Shown: positions 8,201 to 16,493, numbered from the stretch's first letter. The stretch: DNA of 64,000 nucleotides from Selenomonas sp. AE3005 (GCF_000686945.1 NZ_JMME01000002.1:1-64000); one strand, 5' to 3'. The notes: generated by a model from the sequence alone, not told the origin. Program-made: numbers and translations.

Positions 8201-9484
8201 GTTGCGGAAATCGAGCGGCCGCACTTTACGGAGGAATGCAAAAAGACGCATACGGTACTGGCACCGCAGATGGCGCCCATACATTTTGAGCTCTTTAAGA
8301 CAGTACTTAACAAGCACGGCCTGCGTGCCGTAATTCCGCCTATGCCGGACAAGAAGGCCATTGATACCGGCTTGCGGTATGTACATAATGATATGTGCTA
8401 TCCGGCCATTGTGGTTATCGGCCAGCTTATTTCCGCTTTAAAGGACGGTCTGTGCGACCCCGACCATACCAGCATTATGCTGTTCCAGACCTGTGGTGCC
8501 TGCCGCGCCACCAACTATCTGAGCGTGCTGCGTCAGGCGCTGAAACACGCCGGATTCCCTCAGGTGCCGGTCTTTGCGGTACATGGTCTGAAGGAGGAAA
8601 CAGATTCCTTCCACATGGGAAGAAACATGCTGGTTGATGCCATCAAGGCTGCGGTTTATGGTGATACGCTGATGAATGTCCGCAACCGTACCATGCCTTA
8701 TGAAATCACCAAAGGTTCGACCAAAGCGCTCTTTAACAAGTGGATGGAACGGGCCAAGGAGGAACTGGTCAAGGGGAATTACTTCCGTTTCCAGCGTAAT
8801 ATCAAAGCGATGGTCAAGGACTTTGACAACTTGCCGGTGGATGAAAATCTGTGGAAACCCAAGGTGGGTATTGTCGGGGAAATTCTCGTTAAATATCACC
8901 CGGTGGCCAACAATCATATCGAAAAGGTACTGATGGACGAAGGCGCCGAAGTGGTTATGCCGGACTTTGTGGATTTCTTCCTGTACTCGGCCTATGACCC
9001 CATTGCCAGACATGATTTGCTGGCCGGGTCTTATCGGGATGAGTTCTTCGGCAAGATGTTTATCAAGATGATTGAGTTCTTCCGCCGGCCGATGAAAAAA
9101 GCATTGGCGGACAGCCGTCACTTCCAGCCACCGCATTCTATTTACCAGACAGCACAGCTGGCGTCCCGGCATGTGAGCCTGGGGAATATGGCTGGCGAAG
9201 GCTGGTTCCTCACCGGTGAAATGGTGAAACTCATCGACTCTGGTGTGCCCAATGTGGTATGTCTGCAGCCCTTTGGCTGTCTGCCAAACCATATTACCGG
9301 CAAGGGTGTTATGCATGAACTCAGAAATGCCTACAAGGGGGCAAACATCACAGCCATTGACTGCGATGCCGGTTCGAGTGAAGTTAATCAGCTGAACCGC
9401 CTGAAACTCATGCTCGCCGTAGCCAAAGAACGCGGCCCGCAGCAGGAGAAAAAAGAAGATAAGGATTTGGCGATAAATCGCTGA
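5228..9484 (+). CDS. Giant 2-hydroxyacyl-CoA dehydratase activase-like protein (two activase domains + DUF2229 + HgdB-like)
   Basis: This 1,418-residue protein joins several units of the 2-hydroxyacyl-CoA dehydratase system. Residues ~5-290 form an ASKHA-type BadF/BcrA/HgdC activase-like ATPase ('GIDVGSTTIKLV', 'GGEDAKI', 'AGGTGSFIDHMA'). Residues ~320-610 form a second one ('GIDAGSTTTKIT', 'DIGGQDMK', 'CSAGCGSFI', 'GTRCTVF'). A cysteine cluster 'CKGCGNSC' follows near 650, then a DUF2229-type region ('PRVLNMYEDYPFW', 'DSLCYPAKITHGH'), and then a long C-terminal HgdB/dehydratase-like part with several conserved Cys ('SSFGCGLD', 'MCYPAIVVIGQ', 'TCGACRATNY'). Activases hydrolyse ATP to inject low-potential electrons into a dehydratase. 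Such ~1,400-residue fusions are known in anaerobes but their substrate is, to my knowledge, not assigned. Start chosen at ATG 5228 because GGTGG precedes it. It has its own promoter and terminator. Confidence 0.85.
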   Translation: MKSLLNVGIDVGSTTIKLVVLDHEKNILYKNYARHFSEIGSALQENLTQLKSIVGERKFTFALTGSAGMGIAQRIGLPFVQEVIACAAAVKNLIPQTDTVVELGGEDAKITYFGEAPEQRMNGVCAGGTGSFIDHMASLLSTDAAGLNALAEKGQQIYTIASRCGVFAKTDIQALMNDGAAKADIALSIFQAVVNQTIGNLAQGRPIDGHVAFLGGPLHFLPELRQRFIKTLNLDAEHVVNVDYGNYFVAMGAALSEEAQVIDVARLEQGIAEAKSAAASETRKADFTLFADEAEYREFKERHDRDKVKRGELSTYEGPVYVGIDAGSTTTKITAIGRDKEILYTSYGSNQGSPLATVVKEIQALYAAMPAQAYVASTMTTGYGEAIVKAALHADGGEVETFAHLRAAQEFCPEVTFVLDIGGQDMKCFFVKDGSIGNITLNEACSAGCGSFIQNFAEGLSMTPAEFAQKALTSKAPVDLGTRCTVFMNSKVKQAQKEGAEVADISAGIAFSVIKNALFKVMQLKDVRELGGHIVVQGGTFYNDAVLRCLEKLLDREVIRPDIAGLMGAYGAAILALESGQEKSELLPADKLADFKVETSSYRCKGCGNSCLITMQKFPDGGKYFTGNRCERGIGGSRQTEEETPNIYAYKYKRVFKYYRPLEHPSRGTIGIPRVLNMYEDYPFWFTFLTFLGYRVELSGKSSAKMYYKGMATVPSDSLCYPAKITHGHIMDLVEKGVKKIFYPCAPYNMEDTVHESDNHFNCPIVASYAENIRGNMDVLREQDIDFIQPFLPIHDKKGLTQRLFEEMGKKEGISRQEISAAVEAAYIEIEHYREDVRAYGQRILERIETTGEQAIMLVGRPYHVDPEINHGIPEMIQSYKLPILSEDAVYHMPVKSRKLKVVNQWSYHARLYHAAQFVAEHPNLTLIQFSSFGCGLDALTTEQVKDILERHQRIYTMIKLDEVSNLGAARIRLRSLMAALARKKPFPYREVAEIERPHFTEECKKTHTVLAPQMAPIHFELFKTVLNKHGLRAVIPPMPDKKAIDTGLRYVHNDMCYPAIVVIGQLISALKDGLCDPDHTSIMLFQTCGACRATNYLSVLRQALKHAGFPQVPVFAVHGLKEETDSFHMGRNMLVDAIKAAVYGDTLMNVRNRTMPYEITKGSTKALFNKWMERAKEELVKGNYFRFQRNIKAMVKDFDNLPVDENLWKPKVGIVGEILVKYHPVANNHIEKVLMDEGAEVVMPDFVDFFLYSAYDPIARHDLLAGSYRDEFFGKMFIKMIEFFRRPMKKALADSRHFQPPHSIYQTAQLASRHVSLGNMAGEGWFLTGEMVKLIDSGVPNVVCLQPFGCLPNHITGKGVMHELRNAYKGANITAIDCDAGSSEVNQLNRLKLMLAVAKERGPQQEKKEDKDLAINR

Positions 9485-9500
9485 ATAAATGCAGATAAAA

Positions 9501-9536
9501 GTTCCGTTGACATTTTCTTGTCAACGGAACTTTTTT
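9501..9536 (+). terminator. Strong terminator after the double-activase gene
   Basis: A 12-bp perfect stem (GTTCCGTTGACA / TGTCAACGGAAC) with a six-base loop is followed by six T. It ends 2 bases before the long palindromic element. Confidence 0.9.
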
Positions 9537-9537
9537 G

Positions 9538-10147
9538 TAAATTACAGTTTGATTGTCAGTGCGTGCTTACTTTTATTTGTTACAGCTCAGTTGGGTGGAG
9601 GTGGTAATACTTTTCGCTGTTTCACTAAATGTCCCACCAGCAGACGACTGGGCTTTTTAGCGGCCTTGCGCCGGGCAGGCCAGCGGCGCGATTGTTCATC
9701 TCAGTATCCAGGGACTGTTGTTTGTGGGCCAGTCCTCACTGTGTTCGGACAGTCGTTCCACTGCGAAAAGCATCACCACCTCCGCCCTAAGCGATGTCCG
9801 TTTAAAATGAGTATTTCGCTGTGACAGGGAACAAGCACATCGATGTTCCTGTTACGGGAGCAACGGGTTCGTAACAATTGTAAATATCGTTGCTGGGGGC
9901 GAACGGGGGAGTGATTTTTATGCGAGGAGCGACCGCCTGAGCACAGCGAAGGCCGGCACACTATAGTACGCAACTAAGCAAATACGCTGAAAGGAGCGCC
10001 GTTGGCCTGCCCGGCGCAGGTAACTGGACAATGATTTTTTACGAGGTGTGTCGTTTAGCGGGGGCAGAAAAATTACTCCCCCGTGAACCCCGTGCACGTA
10101 TGAACGGGATACTTTTTAGCACGAACTAACCGTCAAACTGTAATTTA
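9538..10147. repeat. 610-bp non-coding imperfect palindrome with 15-bp perfect terminal inverted repeats
   Basis: This stretch holds no credible gene. Its outermost 15 bases, TAAATTACAGTTTGA (9538-9552), recur exactly inverted at 10133-10147. The centre is the palindrome ACATCGATGT (9837-9846), which sits at the midpoint of the two ends. Between ends and centre the arms match in inverted orientation with gaps. For example, TGCGCCGGGCAGGCC at about 9666-9680 is matched by the reverse complement at about 10004-10018, and AGGGAACA pairs with TGTTCCT beside the centre. The arms are visibly diverged but remain alignable by eye. It could be a non-autonomous mobile element (the ends are flanked by TA), or a locus for a very long structured RNA. 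Confidence 0.75.
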
Positions 10148-10272
10148 TAAAGCAGTAATAGCATTTAATTTGCAGATATTAAATGATTGGGGAAGGAAAA
10201 CAAATATGCAGCGAAGAATTATTTAGGAAAACCAATATCGATTTAATGTTGTCACTTTATGGAGGCGATATC

Positions 10273-11391
10273 ATGCTGATTGGTGTACCCAAGGAAATCA
10301 AAAACAATGAGAACCGTATTGGACTTACGCCTGCGGGGGCGGAGGCGCTGGTGAAAGCCGGACATAAGGTTTTCATTGAACAGGGCGGCGGTCTGGGCAG
10401 CGGTTTTACTGATGACGATTATACTGCTGTCGGAGCTGCTATCGTAGCCGATAAAGCAAAGCTGTTTGCTGACTCCGATATGATTATCAAGGTTAAGGAA
10501 CCTTTGGCAGAGGAATATGACCTCTTCCATGAAGGACAGATTCTGTTTACCTACCTGCATTTGGCACCGGAGCCGGAACTTACGGCAGCTCTGCTTAAGC
10601 ATAAAGTGACGGGTATTGCCTATGAAACGGTCGTGGGCAGGGACGGCAGGTCTCTTCCCCTGCTGGCACCTATGAGTGAAATTGCCGGACGTATGTCTGT
10701 ACAAATTGGTGCCCAGTTCCTGGAGAGCCGTTATGGCGGTGCTGGCGTCCTCTTAGGCGGTGTCAGCGGTGTAGCACCGGGGCAGGTGGTAATCATCGGC
10801 GGTGGTGTCGTTGGCACCAATGCGGCTAAGGTGGCTGTGGGGCTCGGGGCCAGAGTGACGATGATTGACCTGTCCATTGACCGCCTGCGCTATTTGGACG
10901 ATGTCTTTGGTGGACGTGTGTCCACCGTGATGTCGAACAGCTATAACATTGCGGAATGGGTAGCGAAAGCAGACCTGCTCATTGGCGCTGTGCTGGTGCC
11001 TGGCGCCAAGACGCCGCAGCTCGTGACGGAGGATATGGTCAAGACCATGCGCAAGGGTTCTGTTATCGTCGATGTGGCTATAGACCAGGGCGGCAGTATT
11101 GCCACCTGTGACCGGGTGACGACGCATGATAATCCGACCTTTACCAAACATGGTGTCGTTCATTATTCCGTAGCCAATATCCCCGGCGCTGTTTCCAGAA
11201 CATCTACCCTGGCTCTGACAAATGCGACTTTGCCCTATGCCCTGCGCATTGCCGGCAAGGGCTGGAAAACCGCCTGCCAGGAAGATGCTGGCCTGGCAGA
11301 GGGCCTTAATACCGTTGCTGGGAAACTGGTAAACCGCCCGGTGGCAGACGCCCTGGGACTGGAATATACCGACAAGGCAGAATTTATTTAA
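10273..11391 (+). CDS. ald: Alanine dehydrogenase
   Basis: This enzyme interconverts L-alanine and pyruvate plus ammonia with NAD(H). The 372-residue protein starts '[20 protein letters not shown]', the N-terminal catalytic-domain signature with the substrate-binding Arg and Lys. It contains the Rossmann motif '[18 protein letters not shown]' around residues 170-190 and 'DVAIDQGG' near residue 270, which carries the catalytic aspartate. The ATG at 10273 follows GGAGG by 7 bases; an earlier in-frame ATG would add 30 residues not seen in the family. The gene stands alone between the long palindrome and a shared bidirectional terminator. In a fermenting anaerobe it would serve alanine catabolism or nitrogen balance. 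Confidence 0.96.
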   Translation: MLIGVPKEIKNNENRIGLTPAGAEALVKAGHKVFIEQGGGLGSGFTDDDYTAVGAAIVADKAKLFADSDMIIKVKEPLAEEYDLFHEGQILFTYLHLAPEPELTAALLKHKVTGIAYETVVGRDGRSLPLLAPMSEIAGRMSVQIGAQFLESRYGGAGVLLGGVSGVAPGQVVIIGGGVVGTNAAKVAVGLGARVTMIDLSIDRLRYLDDVFGGRVSTVMSNSYNIAEWVAKADLLIGAVLVPGAKTPQLVTEDMVKTMRKGSVIVDVAIDQGGSIATCDRVTTHDNPTFTKHGVVHYSVANIPGAVSRTSTLALTNATLPYALRIAGKGWKTACQEDAGLAEGLNTVAGKLVNRPVADALGLEYTDKAEFI

Positions 11392-11416
11392 GCAGTGACA
11401 ATATTTTTGCTAACTT

Positions 11417-11461
11417 AAAGGCCCTGAGCAGTCAATATTTTGCTGACTGCTCAGGGCCTTT
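11417..11461. terminator. Bidirectional terminator between ald and tmcAL
   Basis: An 18-bp stem (AAAGGCCCTGAGCAGTCA / TGACTGCTCAGGGCCTTT) lies between two convergent genes; the A-rich side serves the minus strand and the T side the plus strand. Confidence 0.85.
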
Positions 11462-11470
11462 GCTGTTTGT

Positions 11471-12697
11471 TTATGCGAGAAATAGTGGTGACTGTTGGAA
11501 GTCATTGCGCGCAGTACCGGCCGGGCAGGTGAGGGCGCGCAGGTCGGTGGCGAGGGTGTCATAGCGCAGCATGGCGGCCAGTGGCGGGAGGTCAGCTGGA
11601 TTTTGACAGCGTTTTTGACTTGTCAGGTACTGGCTGGTTTTTGTCAGCAGGGGAATACTGCTATGTATTTTGATACTGTGCAGCATTTCCTTCCCCCGGG
11701 GGCTGGCGGCCAGCAGACGGGCGTATAAGGGGCCTTGGCCGGAAAATGCGGCCATTTCGGCAGAGCTCAGGCCCAGCAGCAGGTACATAAGCGTCCGGGC
11801 AATGCGGCTGGAGGGATAGCGCTTGGTGGTGACAGCCTTTATCAGGCTGGTCCAGTCAGCAGCCTGCCGGGCACAGTCGCAAATGCGGTTTTCCAATCCT
11901 TCGTTGACACCATAGCAGGCCTGCAGGTCAGCTATTTGACTGGTCAATAGTTTTGTTTTTAGCGGGAGCAGCAGACGGTTCATTTGCGGCAGCTCGGTAG
12001 CAGTTATATTACGTAGGCGTTCGTAGACAGCTGGCGGCAGGGAAGGCTGTAATTCTTCCACGGCGCCGCTGTTGTAGAGGTGACGGCGGATTGCCGTGGC
12101 ACTGGCAAGAGTTCCTGCCAGTTTTGGCTCATGGTAGCCTGCGCCCTGACGGGCAATGAGCAGGGGCTTTAGGGGCGAGGACAGCAGCTGCAGGCTGCGC
12201 AGGTATTCCAAAGCCAAAATATTGTTGGGCTGGTGGAGAATGCAGGTGGTATCATTGTCAGTTCCCAATATATCCGTAATGGCCTGGGCATAGGAACGCC
12301 CCTGGCCGACAGTCTGATGGAGCCTGGCCTGTACGGCTGGTTTGTCAAGCTCTGCGGCCAGCTCGGTCAAAGCTGTTATATCATCATGTTCGGCACCGAA
12401 GGCCAGCGTGTCTACAATGCCCAGCCGGGAAAGCAGGGCGACACCGCCACGGGCGAAATCCTGCGCACTGCGGCAGGCAAAGACAAAGGGCAGTTCCAAG
12501 ACAAGGTCACAGCCACAGAGCACAGCCAGCCGGGCCCTTTCCCACTTATCGAGCAGTGTGGCCTCGCCGCGCTGGGTAAAACTGCCGCTCATGACGGCGA
12601 TAATCCGTGCGTCACTTTGCGTGCGTATTTTATTTATCTGGTAAAGATGTCCGTTATGAAATGGATTGTACTCAGCGATAATTCCCGTAACCTGCAT
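11471..12697 (-). CDS. tmcAL: tRNA(Met) cytidine acetate ligase
   Basis: TmcAL (formerly YlbM) uses acetate and ATP to make N4-acetylcytidine at the wobble base of elongator tRNA-Met. The 408-residue protein opens with 'GIIAEYNPFHNGHLYQI', holding the nucleotidyltransferase HxGH motif, followed by 'MSGSFTQRGE', 'LLDKWERARLA' and 'LELPFVFA', all characteristic of the family. The central region 'AGYHEPK' and 'ASATAIR' matches the ATP/tRNA-binding part. A clear ribosome site (AGGGAGG read on the minus strand) precedes the ATG. It is a single gene. Confidence 0.93.
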   Translation of the reverse strand: MQVTGIIAEYNPFHNGHLYQINKIRTQSDARIIAVMSGSFTQRGEATLLDKWERARLAVLCGCDLVLELPFVFACRSAQDFARGGVALLSRLGIVDTLAFGAEHDDITALTELAAELDKPAVQARLHQTVGQGRSYAQAITDILGTDNDTTCILHQPNNILALEYLRSLQLLSSPLKPLLIARQGAGYHEPKLAGTLASATAIRRHLYNSGAVEELQPSLPPAVYERLRNITATELPQMNRLLLPLKTKLLTSQIADLQACYGVNEGLENRICDCARQAADWTSLIKAVTTKRYPSSRIARTLMYLLLGLSSAEMAAFSGQGPLYARLLAASPRGKEMLHSIKIHSSIPLLTKTSQYLTSQKRCQNPADLPPLAAMLRYDTLATDLRALTCPAGTARNDFQQSPLFLA

Positions 12698-12887
12698 AAT
12701 TAGGCCTCCCTGAAAATGTCATGCTTTCAATTTAGCAGAAAGCCCACGGGATTTCAACCTTGGGCTTGCCTGGCGAAAGAAGATGGTGTGCGTTAGAATT
12801 GACAAACTTCCTTATAAAGGTTAAAGTAATATTAGATGTAGATTAGAATTATTGCAAATTTGTATTTCTTGGTGAAGAGGGATAGCC

Positions 12888-13238
12888 ATGGCACAACACA
12901 AAGATAATATGTCCAGGCATAGTGATAAAAAACTGACATTACTGGCGGTATTTGTGCTGTTGCTGACGGTAAGCTGCTTGATATGGACTATGTGGGCGCA
13001 GGACAGCAGTTATCAGGAAGAACAACCTGTCGCTGTGGTAGCTGCGGCTGACAGTGGCAGCGGCCCCCGGGTGGTGGGCGGTTTTGTGCCGGAAAAATAT
13101 CATGGACCGCCGGCTGTCAGATGGGAAGGAAACCTCCTGAGCTGGGAATTTATCAATGGCCTGTTTGCCTTGATTTTTGCCCTGGAATTTTTGATTTTCC
13201 CGGTGCTGTTCTGGCTGTGGTTTGGCAAGGAGAAATGA
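12888..13238 (+). CDS. Small two-helix membrane protein of unknown function
   Basis: I do not recognise this 116-residue protein. It has a charged, His/Lys-rich N-terminus, a hydrophobic segment around residues 17-37, a ~55-residue loop with Gly/Pro and 'GGFVPEKYHGPPAVRWEG', and a second hydrophobic segment around 85-110 rich in Phe, Leu and Trp, ending GKEK. This predicts a protein anchored at both ends with an extracytoplasmic loop. GAAGAGGG precedes the ATG. A TTGACA (12799-12804) with a weak -10 lies upstream. It is 12 bp upstream of the TRIC-like gene, so the two are probably cotranscribed. Confidence 0.7.
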   Translation: MAQHKDNMSRHSDKKLTLLAVFVLLLTVSCLIWTMWAQDSSYQEEQPVAVVAAADSGSGPRVVGGFVPEKYHGPPAVRWEGNLLSWEFINGLFALIFALEFLIFPVLFWLWFGKEK

Positions 13239-13250
13239 GTTTATATTTTT

Positions 13251-13907
13251 ATGGATAGTTTGACTTGGGTTATCTTTGATATCATGGGGACGATTGCCTT
13301 TGCGATATCGGGAGCCATGGTGGCCATACACCGGCGCATGGATATCTTTGGCATTATCGTGCTGGCCTCGCTGACAGCTGTGGGCGGCGGCATGGTGCGT
13401 GACGTGCTGGCAGGCATTACACCGCCGGTAGCGTTATGCAATGTCACGGATTTCATGCTGGCGATAGTCACCGCCATTATTGTGTCGCTGGCGTATAGCT
13501 TTTGGCCCTATGCTGCGCCGAATAAAGCGTTTATGCTGTGGCTGTATAATATGTTTGATACGGTGGGGCTGGCCGCTTTTACCATTACGGGCATGCTGAC
13601 CGGACTGGCCTGCCATGCCGGCAATCCCTACGTGCTGCCAGTGCTGCTGGGCGTGATTACCGCGGTGGGCGGCGGTATTCTGCGTGACCTGATGGCCAAC
13701 CGCATGCCGGCGGTGCTCTACAAGGATATCTATGCGACGGCCTCGCTGGTGGGAGCGGTTTTTGCCTGCCTGCTGCAGACTGTGGCTGATACAGTTACCA
13801 TGGCCTGGGTGTGTTTTGTGCTGGTCATCGGCCTGCGGTTTGGGGCCCTGCATTATGGCTGGCATTTATTCCATCCCCGGAGCAGTGAACGAAAATACGA
13901 TAATTAA
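13251..13907 (+). CDS. TRIC/UPF0126 family cation-channel-like membrane protein
   Basis: This 218-residue polytopic protein consists of two similar halves of three helices, each with a glycine-rich 'AVGGG' motif: 'LTAVGGGMVRDVLAG' near residue 45 and 'ITAVGGGILRDLMAN' near residue 135. These repeats define the UPF0126/YadS family, the prokaryotic relatives of trimeric intracellular cation (TRIC) channels. Seven membrane segments are expected. The physiological ion in bacteria is uncertain. The start has only a distant GGAG within the preceding gene, suggesting translational coupling to it. Confidence 0.85.
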   Translation: MDSLTWVIFDIMGTIAFAISGAMVAIHRRMDIFGIIVLASLTAVGGGMVRDVLAGITPPVALCNVTDFMLAIVTAIIVSLAYSFWPYAAPNKAFMLWLYNMFDTVGLAAFTITGMLTGLACHAGNPYVLPVLLGVITAVGGGILRDLMANRMPAVLYKDIYATASLVGAVFACLLQTVADTVTMAWVCFVLVIGLRFGALHYGWHLFHPRSSERKYDN

Positions 13908-13944
13908 AAAATAGGAACGACTTTTGGCGGTCGTTCCTATTTTT
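13907..13944. terminator. Bidirectional terminator
   Basis: A 15-bp stem (AAAAATAGGAACGAC / GTCGTTCCTATTTTT) lies between two convergent genes, with A and T runs on both sides. Confidence 0.9.
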
Positions 13945-13950
13945 GTGCAA

Positions 13951-15792
13951 TTATTCTTCCGGGCCGCCGTCGGCGTCCTCGGTGAGCTTGCGCTGCCCCA
14001 GCATAGTGGTCAGGTCATTGCGCGTGAAACTGTAGGTGAAACTGGCAAAGTCCTGCTCAGGATTGTAACGGCTGGAGGGAGCATTCAGCAGACCGCAGAT
14101 GGTATCGTAGAGCATATCGTTGGTGAAGTAGCGGTGCTGATGGTCGTAGAGCGCCTGTGTATGGCGCGGCATGGCCTCGTGGTACGCAGGTGACAGGTAC
14201 ATCCAAAACGGGATACGCACCATGTCAAAGCTGAACACATCGGGATTATGGGAAATCTCCAGATTTTCCCCGTGGTCGGAGAAGTAGACCATTGCCTGCA
14301 GGTTCAAATGTTTCTGGGCGTAGTCAAAAATCTGGCTGACAACATAATCTGTGTAGAGGATACTGTTGGCATAGGAAGGTGTAGAAGTAGCAGAAGAATC
14401 TTCCTCTGTGGTCTGGAACTTGTTGAACGTACCAGGATAGCGGTTGTTGTAGTAGATATGGCTGCCCATGATATGCAGCACGACAAAATTGTTTTTTGAC
14501 GGGTCAAGCTGGGAAAGATAGGGGAGCAGTGACTCGTCATATTTGTCCGAGAACGTGTAGGAATCATCGGTCCAGGTTGCGTGGTCGGCTGTCTTGGCCA
14601 CGAGCGTGATGGCGCTGTCATACTGGCCGTAACGGCCCTGATTGCTGAACCACCAGGTTTCATAGCCGGATTTCTTGGCGACGTCCACAATGGAGGCGGA
14701 CTCAAAGAATTCCTTGCCGTTATACTGGCTCTGCTCGGTCAAGGCCCGCTGCAGCACCGGCACGGTCTGGGACCAGGACGCATAGGCGTTGGTAAAATTG
14801 ATAAAGCCAGGTTCGCCGCTGTTGAGCTTTTCGCTGAGCCAGGGCGTATCAGCATAAGGGAAAGACGGCGTATAGGCCTGCATGTAGTTACGGGAGGCCG
14901 ACTCACCGATGATGACGATGACCGTACCCGGGGCTTTGGCCGCCAGAGTGTTGCGGTCGTCGATTATCAGACTGTCAAAGCGCTCGTCATGGCCGGTGCT
15001 GTATTCCTGCGTCTGCTCCACATAGGTGGTCACATCATTCCAGAGCTCGGCAAAAGAGGTCTGGGGCAGGTAAAAGCTGTGCGCCCAAAGTGAGCAGAAT
15101 ACCAGCAGGCCGAGTGTGGTAAGCCGGGCTGCACTGGCGTCTTCATCAATGGTGAGCCGCGCAAAGTGGAGATGGGCCCGATAGCACAGGTAGATAAAGA
15201 GGCCAAAGCTGGCAAAGATGAGCAGTGCCGGGACAAGTCCCAGATTGGACTGGATAAAGTCAATGCTTTCGTTGTAATTGGTCAGATACAGAGCCATCAA
15301 GGAGGCCGGTGTCAGGCAGTGCCAAAAGAGGCAGTAATAAACCCACTGGATAAACGGAATGGCCAGCCCGGCAAAATTCAGGAGAGCCATAAACAGGGAA
15401 CTGATTTTTATATGTCCCAGACGGGCCAGCACGCTTTCCAGACTCATCATGAGAATGAACGCGGCGACACCCACCACGAAATCAAAACAGATTTTGGACT
15501 GATACCAGCCGGTGTTATAGGTCCACGTATAGAGCAAAGGAAAGGTCATGCTCCAGCCCAGACTGGTGATGAGATTCGGCAGGGCCGCTCGGCAGAAGAT
15601 GGACAGCCGGGTGGCATACTGCATAAGCACCAGGGCGATGATGACGGGCAGCAGTATGGGCATAAAGTACTTGGCACCCATATCCTGGCCAATGTCGATA
15701 TAAAAGGCAATCAGACAGCAAAAGTAGCTGGCGGCAGCTGCTAAACGACGAATCAAAGCGTCCTGCTGTGCGGTATTCATAAGCATAAACAT
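13951..15792 (-). CDS. Sulfatase-fold membrane transferase (phosphoethanolamine transferase-like)
   Basis: This ~613-residue protein has about five N-terminal membrane helices (residues ~20-240) and a C-terminal alkaline-phosphatase-fold domain outside the cytoplasm. Visible motifs are 'VIVIIGESASRNYMQAY' with the nucleophile position, 'WSQTVPVLQRALT', 'DVAKKSGYETWWFSNQG', 'FVVLHIMGSHIYY' and 'YFSDHGENL', the last two providing metal-binding His and Asp. This architecture is that of the EptA/CptA/LtaS-like enzymes that move phosphoethanolamine or related groups to lipid A, heptose or glycans. The position that is Thr in typical EptA (GET) reads GES here. Three closely spaced ATGs follow AAAGGA; I take the first at 15792, though those at 15786 and 15780 are also possible. 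It is divergent from the OhrR-type gene. Confidence 0.82.
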   Translation of the reverse strand: MFMLMNTAQQDALIRRLAAAASYFCCLIAFYIDIGQDMGAKYFMPILLPVIIALVLMQYATRLSIFCRAALPNLITSLGWSMTFPLLYTWTYNTGWYQSKICFDFVVGVAAFILMMSLESVLARLGHIKISSLFMALLNFAGLAIPFIQWVYYCLFWHCLTPASLMALYLTNYNESIDFIQSNLGLVPALLIFASFGLFIYLCYRAHLHFARLTIDEDASAARLTTLGLLVFCSLWAHSFYLPQTSFAELWNDVTTYVEQTQEYSTGHDERFDSLIIDDRNTLAAKAPGTVIVIIGESASRNYMQAYTPSFPYADTPWLSEKLNSGEPGFINFTNAYASWSQTVPVLQRALTEQSQYNGKEFFESASIVDVAKKSGYETWWFSNQGRYGQYDSAITLVAKTADHATWTDDSYTFSDKYDESLLPYLSQLDPSKNNFVVLHIMGSHIYYNNRYPGTFNKFQTTEEDSSATSTPSYANSILYTDYVVSQIFDYAQKHLNLQAMVYFSDHGENLEISHNPDVFSFDMVRIPFWMYLSPAYHEAMPRHTQALYDHQHRYFTNDMLYDTICGLLNAPSSRYNPEQDFASFTYSFTRNDLTTMLGQRKLTEDADGGPEE

Positions 15793-15909
15793 TCTTCCTT
15801 TATATATATTGAAAAACACACCGACAATTCTACACGAAATAAGCGGTCACGTCAATTGTACGGCGGACAGGAAGTAAAATACTAGGTAAACAAAAAATTA
15901 TGAATATGT

Positions 15910-15925
15910 TGACAAAAATTTGTCA
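15910..15925. promoter_or_regulatory. Candidate operator: TGACAAA-AA-TTTGTCA
   Basis: A perfect 7-bp inverted repeat with a two-base spacer lies in the divergent intergenic region between the sulfatase-fold gene and the OhrR-type regulator. It is a plausible binding site for the neighbouring MarR/OhrR dimer, which normally represses its own gene. This is inference; the site was found by symmetry only. Confidence 0.45.
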
Positions 15926-16007
15926 CAAACGGCCTGAGTCCTTGACTTTTAAGGCAATAGAGGCGTAAGATATAATTGTGAAAAATTTTAGAAGTGGGGG
16001 TTATTTT

Positions 16008-16478
16008 ATGGACAAGAAAGATTCATTGCGTCTGGAAAATCAACTCTGTTTTCCCTTGTATGCCTGCGCTAGGGATGTAGTGAAGGCATATCGTCCGCAT
16101 TTGGAAGTTTTGGGATTGACCTACACACAGTACATTTCCATGATGGTCCTTTGGGAAGAAGGACGTGTCAGTGTACGTGATTTAGGTAAGAAACTCCATT
16201 TGGATTCGGGCACGCTCACGCCGCTGCTCAAAAAACTGGAAAGCCGTGGCTATTTAAAGCGTGAACGTTCTACGCAGGATGAACGCGTGGTTATTGCCTG
16301 TATTACCGATGAGGGCCGCAAGTTAAAACGGGCGGCAGCCAAGATTCCGCAGGCTATGGCCAGTGAGCTTTCGGCATTCCCGGAGGACGAGGCCAAAGAG
16401 CTGTACAGACTGCTCTACAAGCTGATGGACATATTGCAGGAATGCAATGACAAACAGGAACTGACGGGCAAAAAATAA
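16008..16478 (+). CDS. OhrR-type MarR family peroxide-sensing repressor
   Basis: This 156-residue winged-helix regulator resembles OhrR, the organic hydroperoxide sensor. The N-terminus 'LENQLCFPLYACARDVVKAY' places a cysteine at residue 14, the redox-sensing position, and the tyrosine pair in 'LGLTYTQYISMMVLWE' corresponds to the residues that hydrogen-bond to it. The recognition part reads 'LDSGTLTPLLKKLESRGYL' followed by the wing 'RERSTQDERVV'. Oxidation of the cysteine would release DNA. GGGGG precedes the ATG at 16008; an upstream TTG/GTG-type start would add ten residues. No ohr peroxidase gene is adjacent, so the target lies elsewhere or is the divergent sulfatase-fold gene. Confidence 0.88.
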   Translation: MDKKDSLRLENQLCFPLYACARDVVKAYRPHLEVLGLTYTQYISMMVLWEEGRVSVRDLGKKLHLDSGTLTPLLKKLESRGYLKRERSTQDERVVIACITDEGRKLKRAAAKIPQAMASELSAFPEDEAKELYRLLYKLMDILQECNDKQELTGKK

Positions 16479-16493
16479 TTTACTGATAGCAGA

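Noticed and set aside
9541-9824. Open frame in the left arm of the 610-bp palindrome
   Set aside because: No ribosome site, no domain; the symmetry with the right arm explains the sequence better than coding.
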